Translations under genes and position numbers: made by a program
Part shown: piece by piece, positions 1-6,533 of the stretch
How positions within the stretch are numbered: position 1 is the first letter of the stretch
Layout of the letters: each line of letters starts with the position of its first letter
Source of the DNA: Rhodoferax sp.
GTDB lineage: Bacteria; Pseudomonadota; Gammaproteobacteria; Burkholderiales; Burkholderiaceae_C
Length of the DNA stretch: 6,533 bases
Assembly: GCA_029865675.1 (NCBI GenBank)
Contig: JARXAU010000016.1
Location: 1-6,533 of the forward strand
Reading direction: 5' to 3'
The notes under the pieces: generated by a model
What the model saw: the letters and a program-made list of their open reading frames with translations, nothing else
Database searches by the model: none
What the model was told of the DNA's origin: nothing

Positions 1-324
1 GTCGAAGGACATGCCCGGTACAACTCCCCGGCATCCGAACTCGTCTACTTGATCGAAGAGGCCGTCGTGGCCGAGCGGTTCCAGCAACTTTTGATGCGTT
101 CCGAGCCGGTGGACGAATCCGATGATCCGAGCTTTGCGTTCTTGACTAAGGGCGAACGCAGCCGCCTGGAGGATGTGACAGCCCAAAAGCAGATGGAAGC
201 CAATGAGTCGAGCGGCATGAATTGGATCGCAAGTCGCTCGGTCAAAAACGACACTGGGGCAGTTCTGGAAGTCGATGGAGACGTGGAGGACGACGGGGCC
301 TGCATCAATCTGCCCACGCCCTAA
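1..324 (+). CDS. 3' end of an unrecognised gene (partial)
   Basis: The plus frame starting at base 1 is open from the window edge to a TAA at 322-324, giving the last 107 residues of a protein whose start lies outside the window. I do not recognise the family. The first half looks helical (around LVYLIEEAVVAERFQQLLMR). The second half is rich in Glu, Asp, Ser and Asn and ends in an acidic tail (VDGDVEDDGACINLPTP). No membrane segment or catalytic motif is visible. A TTG at 49 and other internal starts exist, but the frame runs unbroken to the edge, so a truncated longer gene is the simpler reading. It converges on the minus-strand cysteine-rich gene, and the two stop codons overlap. That this frame is coding is fairly likely; its function is unknown. 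Confidence 0.6.
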   Translation, partial: VEGHARYNSPASELVYLIEEAVVAERFQQLLMRSEPVDESDDPSFAFLTKGERSRLEDVTAQKQMEANESSGMNWIASRSVKNDTGAVLEVDGDVEDDGACINLPTP

Positions 325-815
325 TACAAGCGCGCCAGGCGATTGAACTTCAACTTCAGTATTTCGCACAGTGGTACAGGCTGGCTGACTCTCTCCCTCC
401 GCAGGACCTGCGAATCGCGCGCCCGGTCAGTCCGTCGGCTGCGCCCACCGAGCACAGGAGCAGCATCAGTGGGAGGAAGCACAGGCCCAGTAACTGCGTG
501 CCAACCATCGCGGTATCGATGACCTCCCGATTGGCCATATCTGTGTGCCTTGAGCAAGTGTTTTTCTAACCGCTTAGGAAGGACACCGACACCGCAGTGT
601 GGACATTGAACTAACGGTGTTTGGGTTTTAGCTGGGACCCTCGGTAAATCGAATCTTTTTGCAGGATAGACCACGCGGCGCGTTCTTGGGGGGAAGCAAT
701 CCCCTTTGGGGCCAGTGTTTGGTAGTGTCTTCGGCTCCACCATGCCGGTACCCCAGCAACGAAAGCAGTTTTCGTTAAGTCCGTCGCATGAACAAGGCGT
801 CGAGCTGATCGTCAT
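321..815 (-). CDS. small cysteine-rich, putative zinc-binding protein
   Basis: The ORF has 164 codons. Its ATG (815-813) lies 6 nt after the stop of the VIT-vWA gene, and a GGGGAG ribosome site overlaps that stop, so translation is probably coupled. Two metal-binding-like clusters are visible. Residues 8-23 have C-x-C-x6-C-x2-C-x-G-x-G (C8, C10, C17, C20), resembling a DnaJ-type or zinc-ribbon knuckle. Residues 71-91 have C-x2-C-x11-H-x4-H (C71, C74, H86, H91), resembling a C2H2 finger. After about residue 92 the protein turns basic and low in recognisable structure. Codon third positions there favour another frame, so the last 70 residues may be non-conserved or the result of a frameshift. 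The N-terminal 90 residues are the trustworthy part. The role is unknown; as the last gene of the operon it may be a nucleic-acid- or protein-binding partner of the vWA protein. Confidence 0.65.
   Translation of the reverse strand: MTISSTPCSCDGLNENCFRCWGTGMVEPKTLPNTGPKGDCFPPRTRRVVYPAKRFDLPRVPAKTQTPLVQCPHCGVGVLPKRLEKHLLKAHRYGQSGGHRYRDGWHAVTGPVLPPTDAAPVLGGRSRRTDRARDSQVLRRERVSQPVPLCEILKLKFNRLARLY
356..538 (-). CDS. possible small membrane protein overlapping the cysteine-rich gene (doubtful)
   Basis: A 60-codon ORF in another minus frame lies inside the 3' part of the cysteine-rich gene. It starts with ATG (538-536), with AAGG about 9 nt upstream. It has a single hydrophobic segment near residues 16-33 (LLGLCFLPLMLLLCSVG), then a short basic, cysteine-containing tail. 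In its first 37 codons about 80% of third positions are G or C, clearly more than in the same stretch of the 164-codon frame. This is the only positive coding signal. The plus-strand frame shares those third positions, so the bias could instead reflect plus-strand coding. It may be an independent small gene, the displaced end of the upstream gene after a frameshift, or chance. Confidence 0.2.
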   Translation of the reverse strand: MANREVIDTAMVGTQLLGLCFLPLMLLLCSVGAADGLTGRAIRRSCGGRESASLYHCAKY

Positions 816-821
816 TTCGAA

Positions 822-3158
<2,337 letters not shown>

Positions 3159-3365
3159 TTGGACGGTTTCCTAAATCGCGTGTGGGTCAACGGTTCGACC
3201 GTCGAAGCAATGGGGTCAGGGGAGATGTAGATTGCGCGCCCCTGGTGTCGCGCTAGCGAAGTACCGTGTTTGCAGTTGTTTACCTCGGTCGAACAAACCC
3301 GGTCCACAAAGCGATTTCGCATCTACAAGGCTAATTTCGCTCTGAGTCATATGCCATCGACCTTT
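3159..3365. other. intergenic spacer between regulator and VIT-vWA gene
   Basis: This 207-bp stretch has no convincing gene or strong promoter on either strand. The VIT-vWA ribosome site (AGGA) is near 3169-3172. A 9-bp inverted pair, GTTCGACCG (3193-3201) and CGGTCGAAC (3286-3294), flanks an 84-bp core that contains the 8-bp palindrome CGCTAGCG. On the minus strand a 44-codon ORF (3350-3216) starts 15 nt after the regulator stop, with AAGG about 10 nt before its ATG; it is weakly supported. Transcription from the regulator probably reads through, but a separate promoter cannot be excluded. Confidence 0.45.
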
Positions 3366-3782
3366 TCAATCACCTACCTTGTCTTTTCTCATCACGCGCT
3401 CGGCAGCCTGCATGACCTCGCGGACAAAGGCGCGGACCTGTTCTGGGGTCATGCCTGCTTCGTCCGGTGAAATTTGAATCTCCAGGCCTGGTGCGACATA
3501 GAGGTGACTTCGCACCTCGATAGAGCCTGGCCGGCGCAACCGGATGGGTACTGGGGTGTCGCCTCCCGCCATCACCTCGCCGATGCGCTCCAAAGAAACG
3601 CCAGCGTCTGTGAGATGTTTGACCCGTAGCAGTTGGTCCAGGTGGCGGCTCACATAGTGCGCCGCACGTGTCTCTCCGATAGGGCGATCCACCAGGCCGA
3701 GCTGCATGTAATAGCGCACCGTCCGTTTGCTTAGGTCGGTGAGCGCGCACAGCTCGTCAAGGCTGAAAGTTTTGTCGGTCAT
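3366..3782 (-). CDS. MerR-family transcriptional regulator
   Basis: The protein has 138 residues. An N-terminal winged helix-turn-helix of MerR type spans about residues 6-70: FSLDELCALTDLSKRTVRYY, then GLVDRP, a wing containing AAHYVSRHLDQLLRVKHL, and GVSLERIGEVM. The rest (about 75-138) is a short effector or dimerisation part with SHLYVAPGLEIQISP and a C-terminal helix. It has no cysteine pattern like those of metal-sensing MerR or CueR, so the signal is unknown. I prefer the ATG at 3782, which lies about 22 nt after the transcription start predicted from the upstream -10 element. A TTG at 3797 would add five residues (143 in total). Neither start has a clear ribosome site. The gene precedes the VIT-vWA gene on the same strand and faces away from the SprT-like gene, so it probably controls one or both units. 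Confidence 0.88.
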   Translation of the reverse strand: MTDKTFSLDELCALTDLSKRTVRYYMQLGLVDRPIGETRAAHYVSRHLDQLLRVKHLTDAGVSLERIGEVMAGGDTPVPIRLRRPGSIEVRSHLYVAPGLEIQISPDEAGMTPEQVRAFVREVMQAAERVMRKDKVGD

Positions 3783-3810
3783 CGGACTGTTTGGCAAATC
3801 ATGGTTTTTA

Positions 3811-3819
3811 TTGTAGCAT
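3811..3819 (-). promoter_or_regulatory. extended -10 promoter element for the MerR-type gene
   Basis: The minus strand reads TGCTACAAT, an extended -10 (TGn plus TACAAT). It predicts a start near 3804, about 22 nt before the preferred ATG. The region where a -35 would lie (about 3834-3841) is poor in consensus, as is often the case for extended -10 promoters or for promoters that need an activator such as a MerR protein. Confidence 0.45.
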
Positions 3820-3825
3820 CAAGAC

Positions 3826-3834
3826 TGTGATAAT
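3826..3834 (+). promoter_or_regulatory. extended -10 promoter element for the SprT-like gene
   Basis: The plus strand reads TGTGATAAT, an extended -10 (TGn plus GATAAT), predicting a start near 3841, about 30 nt before the ATG. The -35 position holds only a T-run. The element sits between two ACTGT direct repeats (3824-3828 and 3837-3841, 13 bp start to start) that could form part of an operator for the divergent regulator. Confidence 0.45.
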
Positions 3835-3870
3835 AAACTGTAACAAAAAATTCTTAGGCCAGGAGCACGA

Positions 3871-4482
3871 ATGACAAGCGAAGCAGAAACATTGGTAGGG
3901 GCAATGCGGGAGGAGGAATTGGCCTGCAAGGAACGGTCAGTGGCAGGTGACGTCGTCCCACGGCCTAAGCAATCGTTGGAGTCTTGGATCAATTGCACGC
4001 CCGCCAAAGGGTGCGAACGCTTCACGAGCAGTGATTTGCCCTTGGTTCACCGGTATGCAGAAGTCTGGCTGGCGGAGGCGGTTGAGCTGCTTAGGCCGAC
4101 ATTCAGGTCAGCCGGCCATGAGATACCCTCGGTTCATGTGTCGATAGGGTTCACCTCCACGGGCTACCGGTTTGGAAGCAAGCGCTACACCCAAGCCATG
4201 TGTTACGCCCGACGGTTGAGTATTGACGGCATCAACGAGATCCACATTGCGCCAGTGGTCAAAACCGCCGAAGGTGTCATGGACTTGCTCATGCATGAAC
4301 TCATTCATGCAGTGCTGGACTGCCGCCATGGGCATGGCCCGGAGTTCCAAAAGATCGCAACCGATGTGATGTTGGTGGATTCGAGAAGTATGACGCTCAA
4401 GCAAACGATGAAATCGATGATTGATCAACGCAAACTCATTGCCCAGCTTGGACGCTTCCCACGCAAAGGCATGAATTGTTAA
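3871..4482 (+). CDS. SprT-like zinc metallopeptidase
   Basis: The protein has 203 residues. The catalytic signature is clear: HELIH at residues 142-146 (H142, E143 and H146 as zinc ligands and catalytic base), followed by GHGPEF with H155 as the probable third ligand. This matches the HExxH...HGxxF layout of SprT/SPRTN-like proteases. The preceding strand EIHIAP (123-128) is also typical of the fold. Residues 1-50 are a variable leader. There is no C-terminal zinc ribbon of the type seen in E. coli SprT; the end is basic (RKLIAQLGRFPRKGMNC). The ATG at 3871 has AGGAG at 3861-3865, five bases upstream. No signal peptide is visible, so it should act in the cytoplasm. Family members cleave proteins, in the best-known case DNA-protein crosslinks, but the substrate here is unknown. 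Its divergent position beside the MerR-type gene suggests shared regulation. Confidence 0.88.
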   Translation: MTSEAETLVGAMREEELACKERSVAGDVVPRPKQSLESWINCTPAKGCERFTSSDLPLVHRYAEVWLAEAVELLRPTFRSAGHEIPSVHVSIGFTSTGYRFGSKRYTQAMCYARRLSIDGINEIHIAPVVKTAEGVMDLLMHELIHAVLDCRHGHGPEFQKIATDVMLVDSRSMTLKQTMKSMIDQRKLIAQLGRFPRKGMNC

Positions 4483-4915
4483 CCCGTACGGGGGCGACAA
4501 CGTGCAGCGCCGCAGGAGGCCTAGTTTGTGGAAATTGGTATATTCATTACAGGTTCGAGGAATGCGTGAATATTAGATATATGATCATTGGGAGGGCGCT
4601 GACGTCTCGGACCAATTGACCAATTGCTACGACACAGCAGCCAACCACCCGAAAGACATCTCATAACGGTTTCTCAAGGGTGCAGATCCGACAGCTGCTC
4701 TCGCTGCACCACTGCCACATACGGCATAGAAGCGACTGTCCGCCATGGGTCGGCTGCTGCCTGCGAATAACGCGCCCCGGTGGTCCACTTTCCGCCTATC
4801 CGATTAGCCCTGCACAACCTAGCCAGTCAACAAAATCTGGCCACCTGCAGGATGGGGAATCGTACGCAAATCGTCCGGCGCATCACCGCTGAGGTGCAGG
4901 CTTGTGCCGATATGC
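4483..4915. other. gene-poor spacer with short repeats
   Basis: These 433 bp lie between the SprT-like stop and the VapC stop and hold no ORF with plausible protein character. A perfect palindrome CCCGTACGGG (4483-4492) directly follows the SprT-like stop but lacks a T-run, so it is not a standard terminator. An AT-rich stretch holds the inverted pair ATATTCA (4540-4546) and TGAATAT (4567-4573) with a 20-bp spacer. A tandem CCAATTGA/CCAATTG lies at 4612-4626. I see no tRNA, CRISPR array or recognisable IS end. Confidence 0.5.
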
Positions 4916-5332
4916 TCAAATCCGAAATGGGTTGCAAATGACCAACGTGTTGTGGCCTTCTGATCCAGGTAGCTTGACATTGAGCCCGTCTTGCATGTCC
5001 TCGGTATACAAAATGGCGCAATCGCCCAACACCGCTGCTGCAACGATGTTGGCGTCATACACCGACAAGTTGTAGCGAGCCATCAAGGTCAGGGCTGTTT
5101 GATGGGTGCGCACGCTTAAATCAAGAACGTCGCAGGTCTCAATCAAGGTGCTGCAAAGGGTCTCTATGTCTGGCAGCGCCATGGCGCGCTTCCTGCGCAG
5201 CACATTGGCAAACTCATTGAGCACTTGCACGCTGATGACTGCTTGCTGCACAAGCAACTGCTCAACCACATCAGCCCTCGCACTGTCGTCCACCCAATAG
5301 ATAAGCACATTGGTGTCGATAAATACCTTCAC
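4916..5332 (-). CDS. vapC: PIN-domain toxin, VapC family
   Basis: This 138-residue protein has the length expected for a VapC ribonuclease. Acidic PIN residues occur in order: D6 in FIDTNVLIY, E40 in VLNEF, D93 in YDANIVAAA, and D112 (with D115) in TEDMQDG. Together they would bind Mg2+ or Mn2+ for RNA cleavage. Translation starts at a GTG (5332-5330) that overlaps the TGA of the antitoxin gene (GTGA), the usual coupled arrangement. The enzyme is cytoplasmic and should be held inactive in a complex with the AbrB-type antitoxin. All key residues are present, so the toxin appears intact. The RNA target cannot be read from the sequence. Confidence 0.92.
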   Translation of the reverse strand: MKVFIDTNVLIYWVDDSARADVVEQLLVQQAVISVQVLNEFANVLRRKRAMALPDIETLCSTLIETCDVLDLSVRTHQTALTLMARYNLSVYDANIVAAAVLGDCAILYTEDMQDGLNVKLPGSEGHNTLVICNPFRI

Positions 5333-5574
5333 CGTGCGTTGGCCTCGTCACGGTCAAAGGCAAAGTCTGCACCCCAAGGCGCGCGCAAGTGGCGCACGGA
5401 CTGCAATCGCTCCAACTTGCTGGGCAGGCGGGTTACGCTGACACTGGCAGGCTGCGCGGCTTGCCTGGGCGCGGGCTGCAGCAGCAGTTCATCCCCATCG
5501 GCTATGCCCAACTCTTGCACAAGCGCCACCGGCAAACGCACTGCCAGGCTATTTCCCCATTTTGCTACTTGCAT
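5329..5574 (-). CDS. vapB: AbrB/MazE-type antitoxin, VapB family
   Basis: The protein has 81 residues. The N-terminal part, VAKWGNSLAVRLP followed by ELGIADGDELLL (residues 3-33), is the swapped-hairpin AbrB/SpoVT DNA-binding motif. The C-terminal half is variable and ends with LRAPWGADFAFDRDEANAR, the type of tail that wraps into the PIN toxin. The ATG is at 5574-5572, with only a weak GTGAGA ribosome site upstream. It is the first gene of the pair and overlaps the toxin start. By family precedent it represses its own promoter, alone or with the toxin; an inverted repeat lies at the expected place. Confidence 0.9.
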   Translation of the reverse strand: MQVAKWGNSLAVRLPVALVQELGIADGDELLLQPAPRQAAQPASVSVTRLPSKLERLQSVRHLRAPWGADFAFDRDEANAR

Positions 5575-5591
5575 GATGGAATCTCACAATA

Positions 5592-5619
5592 GATATACAC
5601 AGAGTAAAGTATATTGCAA
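5592..5619 (-). promoter_or_regulatory. vapBC promoter with inverted-repeat operator
   Basis: On the minus strand a TTGCAA -35 (5619-5614) and a TATATC -10 (5597-5592) are 16 bp apart. The inverted repeat ATATAC (5593-5598) and GTATAT (5609-5614), with a 10-bp core, spans the spacer and touches both elements. This fits autorepression by the VapB or VapBC complex. Confidence 0.5.
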
Positions 5620-5742
5620 CACAAGCGGGTAGACAAGTTTTAGGCCCACTCTGCGGGTGCGGGTTCGTTCGCTATGGCTTCACCGGCCCAAAGGCTGCGC
5701 TTTTGAATGGATCACACCTACGAAGCATGCGGGAGACCAACA

Positions 5743-5748
5743 TATACT
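5743..5748 (+). promoter_or_regulatory. possible -10 box for the zinc-ribbon gene
   Basis: TATACT lies 22 bp before the GTG start at 5770 and would place transcription initiation near 5755. No good -35 is visible, and there is no ribosome site before the GTG, so this would be a short-leader or weakly translated mRNA. Confidence 0.25.
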
Positions 5749-5769
5749 GTGTGAAAAACCAGTTTTATT

Positions 5770-6042
5770 GTGAAACTTAGCTACTCCTGCAGGCACTGCA
5801 ATGCCACCAGCTACAAGCGAGTCATGCAGCGGGACGCGCAAGGACAGATGCGCCCCAGTGAACTCTATCGTTGTTCGGGTTGCAGCGTGGTGTTTACTGA
5901 TCCCCAGGCTTGGCGCCAAGTGCAGTCCCCGCAAGAACGGCAAGCGTTTGCTGAGGTAGCGGCGCCGAATGAGCCACGCCTCACCAGGGGTGCACCGAGT
6001 TTTCCGACAGGGTGGATGCCGATTCCAGGGCCAGGCCGATGA
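5770..6042 (+). CDS. small zinc-ribbon protein of unknown function
   Basis: The protein has 90 residues. Two CxxC knuckles, C7-x2-C10 (YSCRHC) and C35-x2-C38 (YRCSGC), are separated by 24 residues and probably bind one zinc ion as a ribbon. The segment after the second knuckle (VVFTDPQAWRQ) is aromatic, and the C-terminal part is Pro/Gly-rich (FPTGWMPIPGPGR). The start is a GTG at 5770; an in-frame stop at 5752-5754 rules out a much longer N-terminus. No Shine-Dalgarno sequence is visible. It stands alone between the vapBC pair and the IS element, with no membrane segment. The knuckles make coding likely. The function is unknown; nucleic-acid binding is a guess. Confidence 0.65.
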   Translation: MKLSYSCRHCNATSYKRVMQRDAQGQMRPSELYRCSGCSVVFTDPQAWRQVQSPQERQAFAEVAAPNEPRLTRGAPSFPTGWMPIPGPGR

Positions 6043-6224
6043 GCCTTGTGAACAGGGTTTGGAGAGGCAGTTCCAAAATCTGACAATCTTGGCTCGGGCG
6101 AGCTGCGAATCCAGGTTGAACTGAAGTGCTCATTAAAAATCCTGAAATTGTCGGCAATACTCAACTTTGACCTGTACGTTACTATTAACGGTTTATTGGA
6201 GACCGTGCCCGATGATCCCCTGAC

Positions 6225-6270
6225 GGCCACCCAAACTCCCCCACCTTTGGCCACCTCAAACTCCCCCACC
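6225..6270 (+). repeat. IS21-type terminal direct repeats (two copies)
   Basis: Copy one (6225-6245) and copy two (6249-6270) both start GGCCACC and end CAAACTCCCCCACC. Copy two differs only by one extra T. They start 24 bp apart. By analogy with IS21 they are binding sites for the IstA transposase. Confidence 0.75.
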
Positions 6271-6338
6271 TGAATTGATCGGGGACAGGGGTTCAACGCC
6301 GACACCGTCGGCACCTGTTGGCAGGACGCAAAGTTCCG

Positions 6339-6358
6339 GCCTTCCCCTGAAGGAAGGC
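6339..6358 (+). promoter_or_regulatory. hairpin next to the istA ribosome site
   Basis: A perfect 7-bp stem, GCCTTCC (6339-6345) and GGAAGGC (6352-6358), encloses the loop CCTGAA. Its 3' arm abuts the CTAAGGAG ribosome site at 6358-6365. There is no T-run, so it is more likely to modulate translation of transposase mRNA than to terminate transcription. Confidence 0.45.
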
Positions 6359-6373
6359 TAAGGAGTGAATGTC

Positions 6374-6533
6374 TTGAAACTCAACCATCGCGCTACCGTC
6401 TACACACTGCTAGAGCGCAACACCTCTGGGCGCGAGATCGCCCGCATTACCGGCATCGACCGCAAAACCGTACGCAGCTACCGCTCCCGCTGGCTGGCCG
6501 AACTCGCAAATTCCCCCGGGGTGGCCACCGGCT
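6374..6533 (+). CDS. istA: IS21-family transposase IstA, N-terminal part (partial)
   Basis: The frame runs to the window edge and gives 53 residues. It opens LKLNHRATVYTLLERN and continues with a helix-turn-helix, GREIARITGIDRKTVRSYR, near residues 19-37. This is the N-terminal DNA-binding domain of IstA transposases; the DDE catalytic core lies beyond the window. I chose the TTG at 6374, eight bases after the strong AGGAG (6361-6365). A GTG at 6365 in the same frame overlaps the ribosome site and is less likely. The nearby ATG at 6369 is in another frame and meets TGA after two codons. IstB, the helper ATPase, would be expected downstream outside the window. Confidence 0.8.
   Translation, partial: MKLNHRATVYTLLERNTSGREIARITGIDRKTVRSYRSRWLAELANSPGVATG

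Larger units (their letters stand above)
6221..6533 (+). mobile_element. left end of an IS21-family insertion sequence (partial)
   Basis: The element probably begins near TGACGGCCACC at 6221 and runs out of the window. Evidence is the pair of near-identical terminal repeats at 6225-6245 and 6249-6270, followed by an istA-like reading frame. Multiple repeats at the ends are typical of IS21 elements, where IstA binds them. The exact boundary and any target duplication cannot be fixed without the right end. Positions 6043-6220, between the zinc-ribbon gene and the element, hold no gene I can support. Confidence 0.75.

Noticed and set aside
3370..3750. 126-codon ORF in another frame of the MerR-type gene
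   Set aside because: It is Arg/Pro-rich with no motif, whereas the overlapping frame encodes a clear MerR helix-turn-helix.
4483..4492. palindrome CCCGTACGGG as a rho-independent terminator
   Set aside because: The arms are only five bases with no loop, and no T-run follows.
4108..4500. 130-codon minus-strand ORF opposite the SprT-like gene
   Set aside because: It is fully antisense to a gene with a clear HELIH active site and has no motif of its own.
4547..4566. tRNA T-arm-like GGTTCGAGG that could mark an attachment site
   Set aside because: No acceptor stem, anticodon arm or matching repeat is present nearby.
4680..4892. 70-codon plus-strand ORF in the spacer
   Set aside because: It has no ribosome site, no domain and low-complexity Ser/Pro/His composition.
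5865..6314. 149-codon minus-strand ORF crossing the IS boundary
   Set aside because: It runs antisense through the zinc-ribbon gene and across the terminal repeats of the IS element, and it shows no domain character; it is a shadow frame.

Overview
The window looks like an accessory region of a betaproteobacterial chromosome or plasmid, most likely Burkholderiales (Comamonadaceae-like). This is inferred from moderately high GC, the protein style and the IS21-type element. It was not established by any search.

Layout. (1) Positions 1-324 carry the 3' end of an unrecognised plus-strand gene. (2) Positions 321-3797 hold a minus-strand gene set, in transcription order: a MerR-type regulator (3366-3782), a 207-bp spacer, a large cytoplasmic VIT + von Willebrand A (vWA) protein (822-3158), and a small cysteine-rich zinc-binding protein (321-815) whose ribosome site overlaps the stop of the vWA gene. 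(3) A SprT-like zinc metallopeptidase (3871-4482) is transcribed divergently from the regulator. The short shared intergenic region holds facing extended -10 elements. (4) Positions 4483-4915 contain no convincing gene, only short AT-rich repeats. (5) A complete vapBC-type toxin-antitoxin pair lies on the minus strand (4916-5574), with a promoter and inverted-repeat operator upstream. (6) A small zinc-ribbon protein follows (5770-6042). (7) From about 6221 to the end is the left end of an IS21-family insertion sequence with two terminal repeats and the start of istA.

How the genes may work together. The regulator, the vWA protein and the cysteine-rich protein read as one transcription unit, and the divergent SprT-like protease may share its control region. 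The VIT-vWA protein has a complete metal-ion-dependent adhesion site and no signal peptide, so it is probably an intracellular adaptor or scaffold. A role with the protease in protein quality control, stress response or a conflict system is inference only. The toxin-antitoxin pair and the IS element mark the right half as mobile or recently rearranged DNA.
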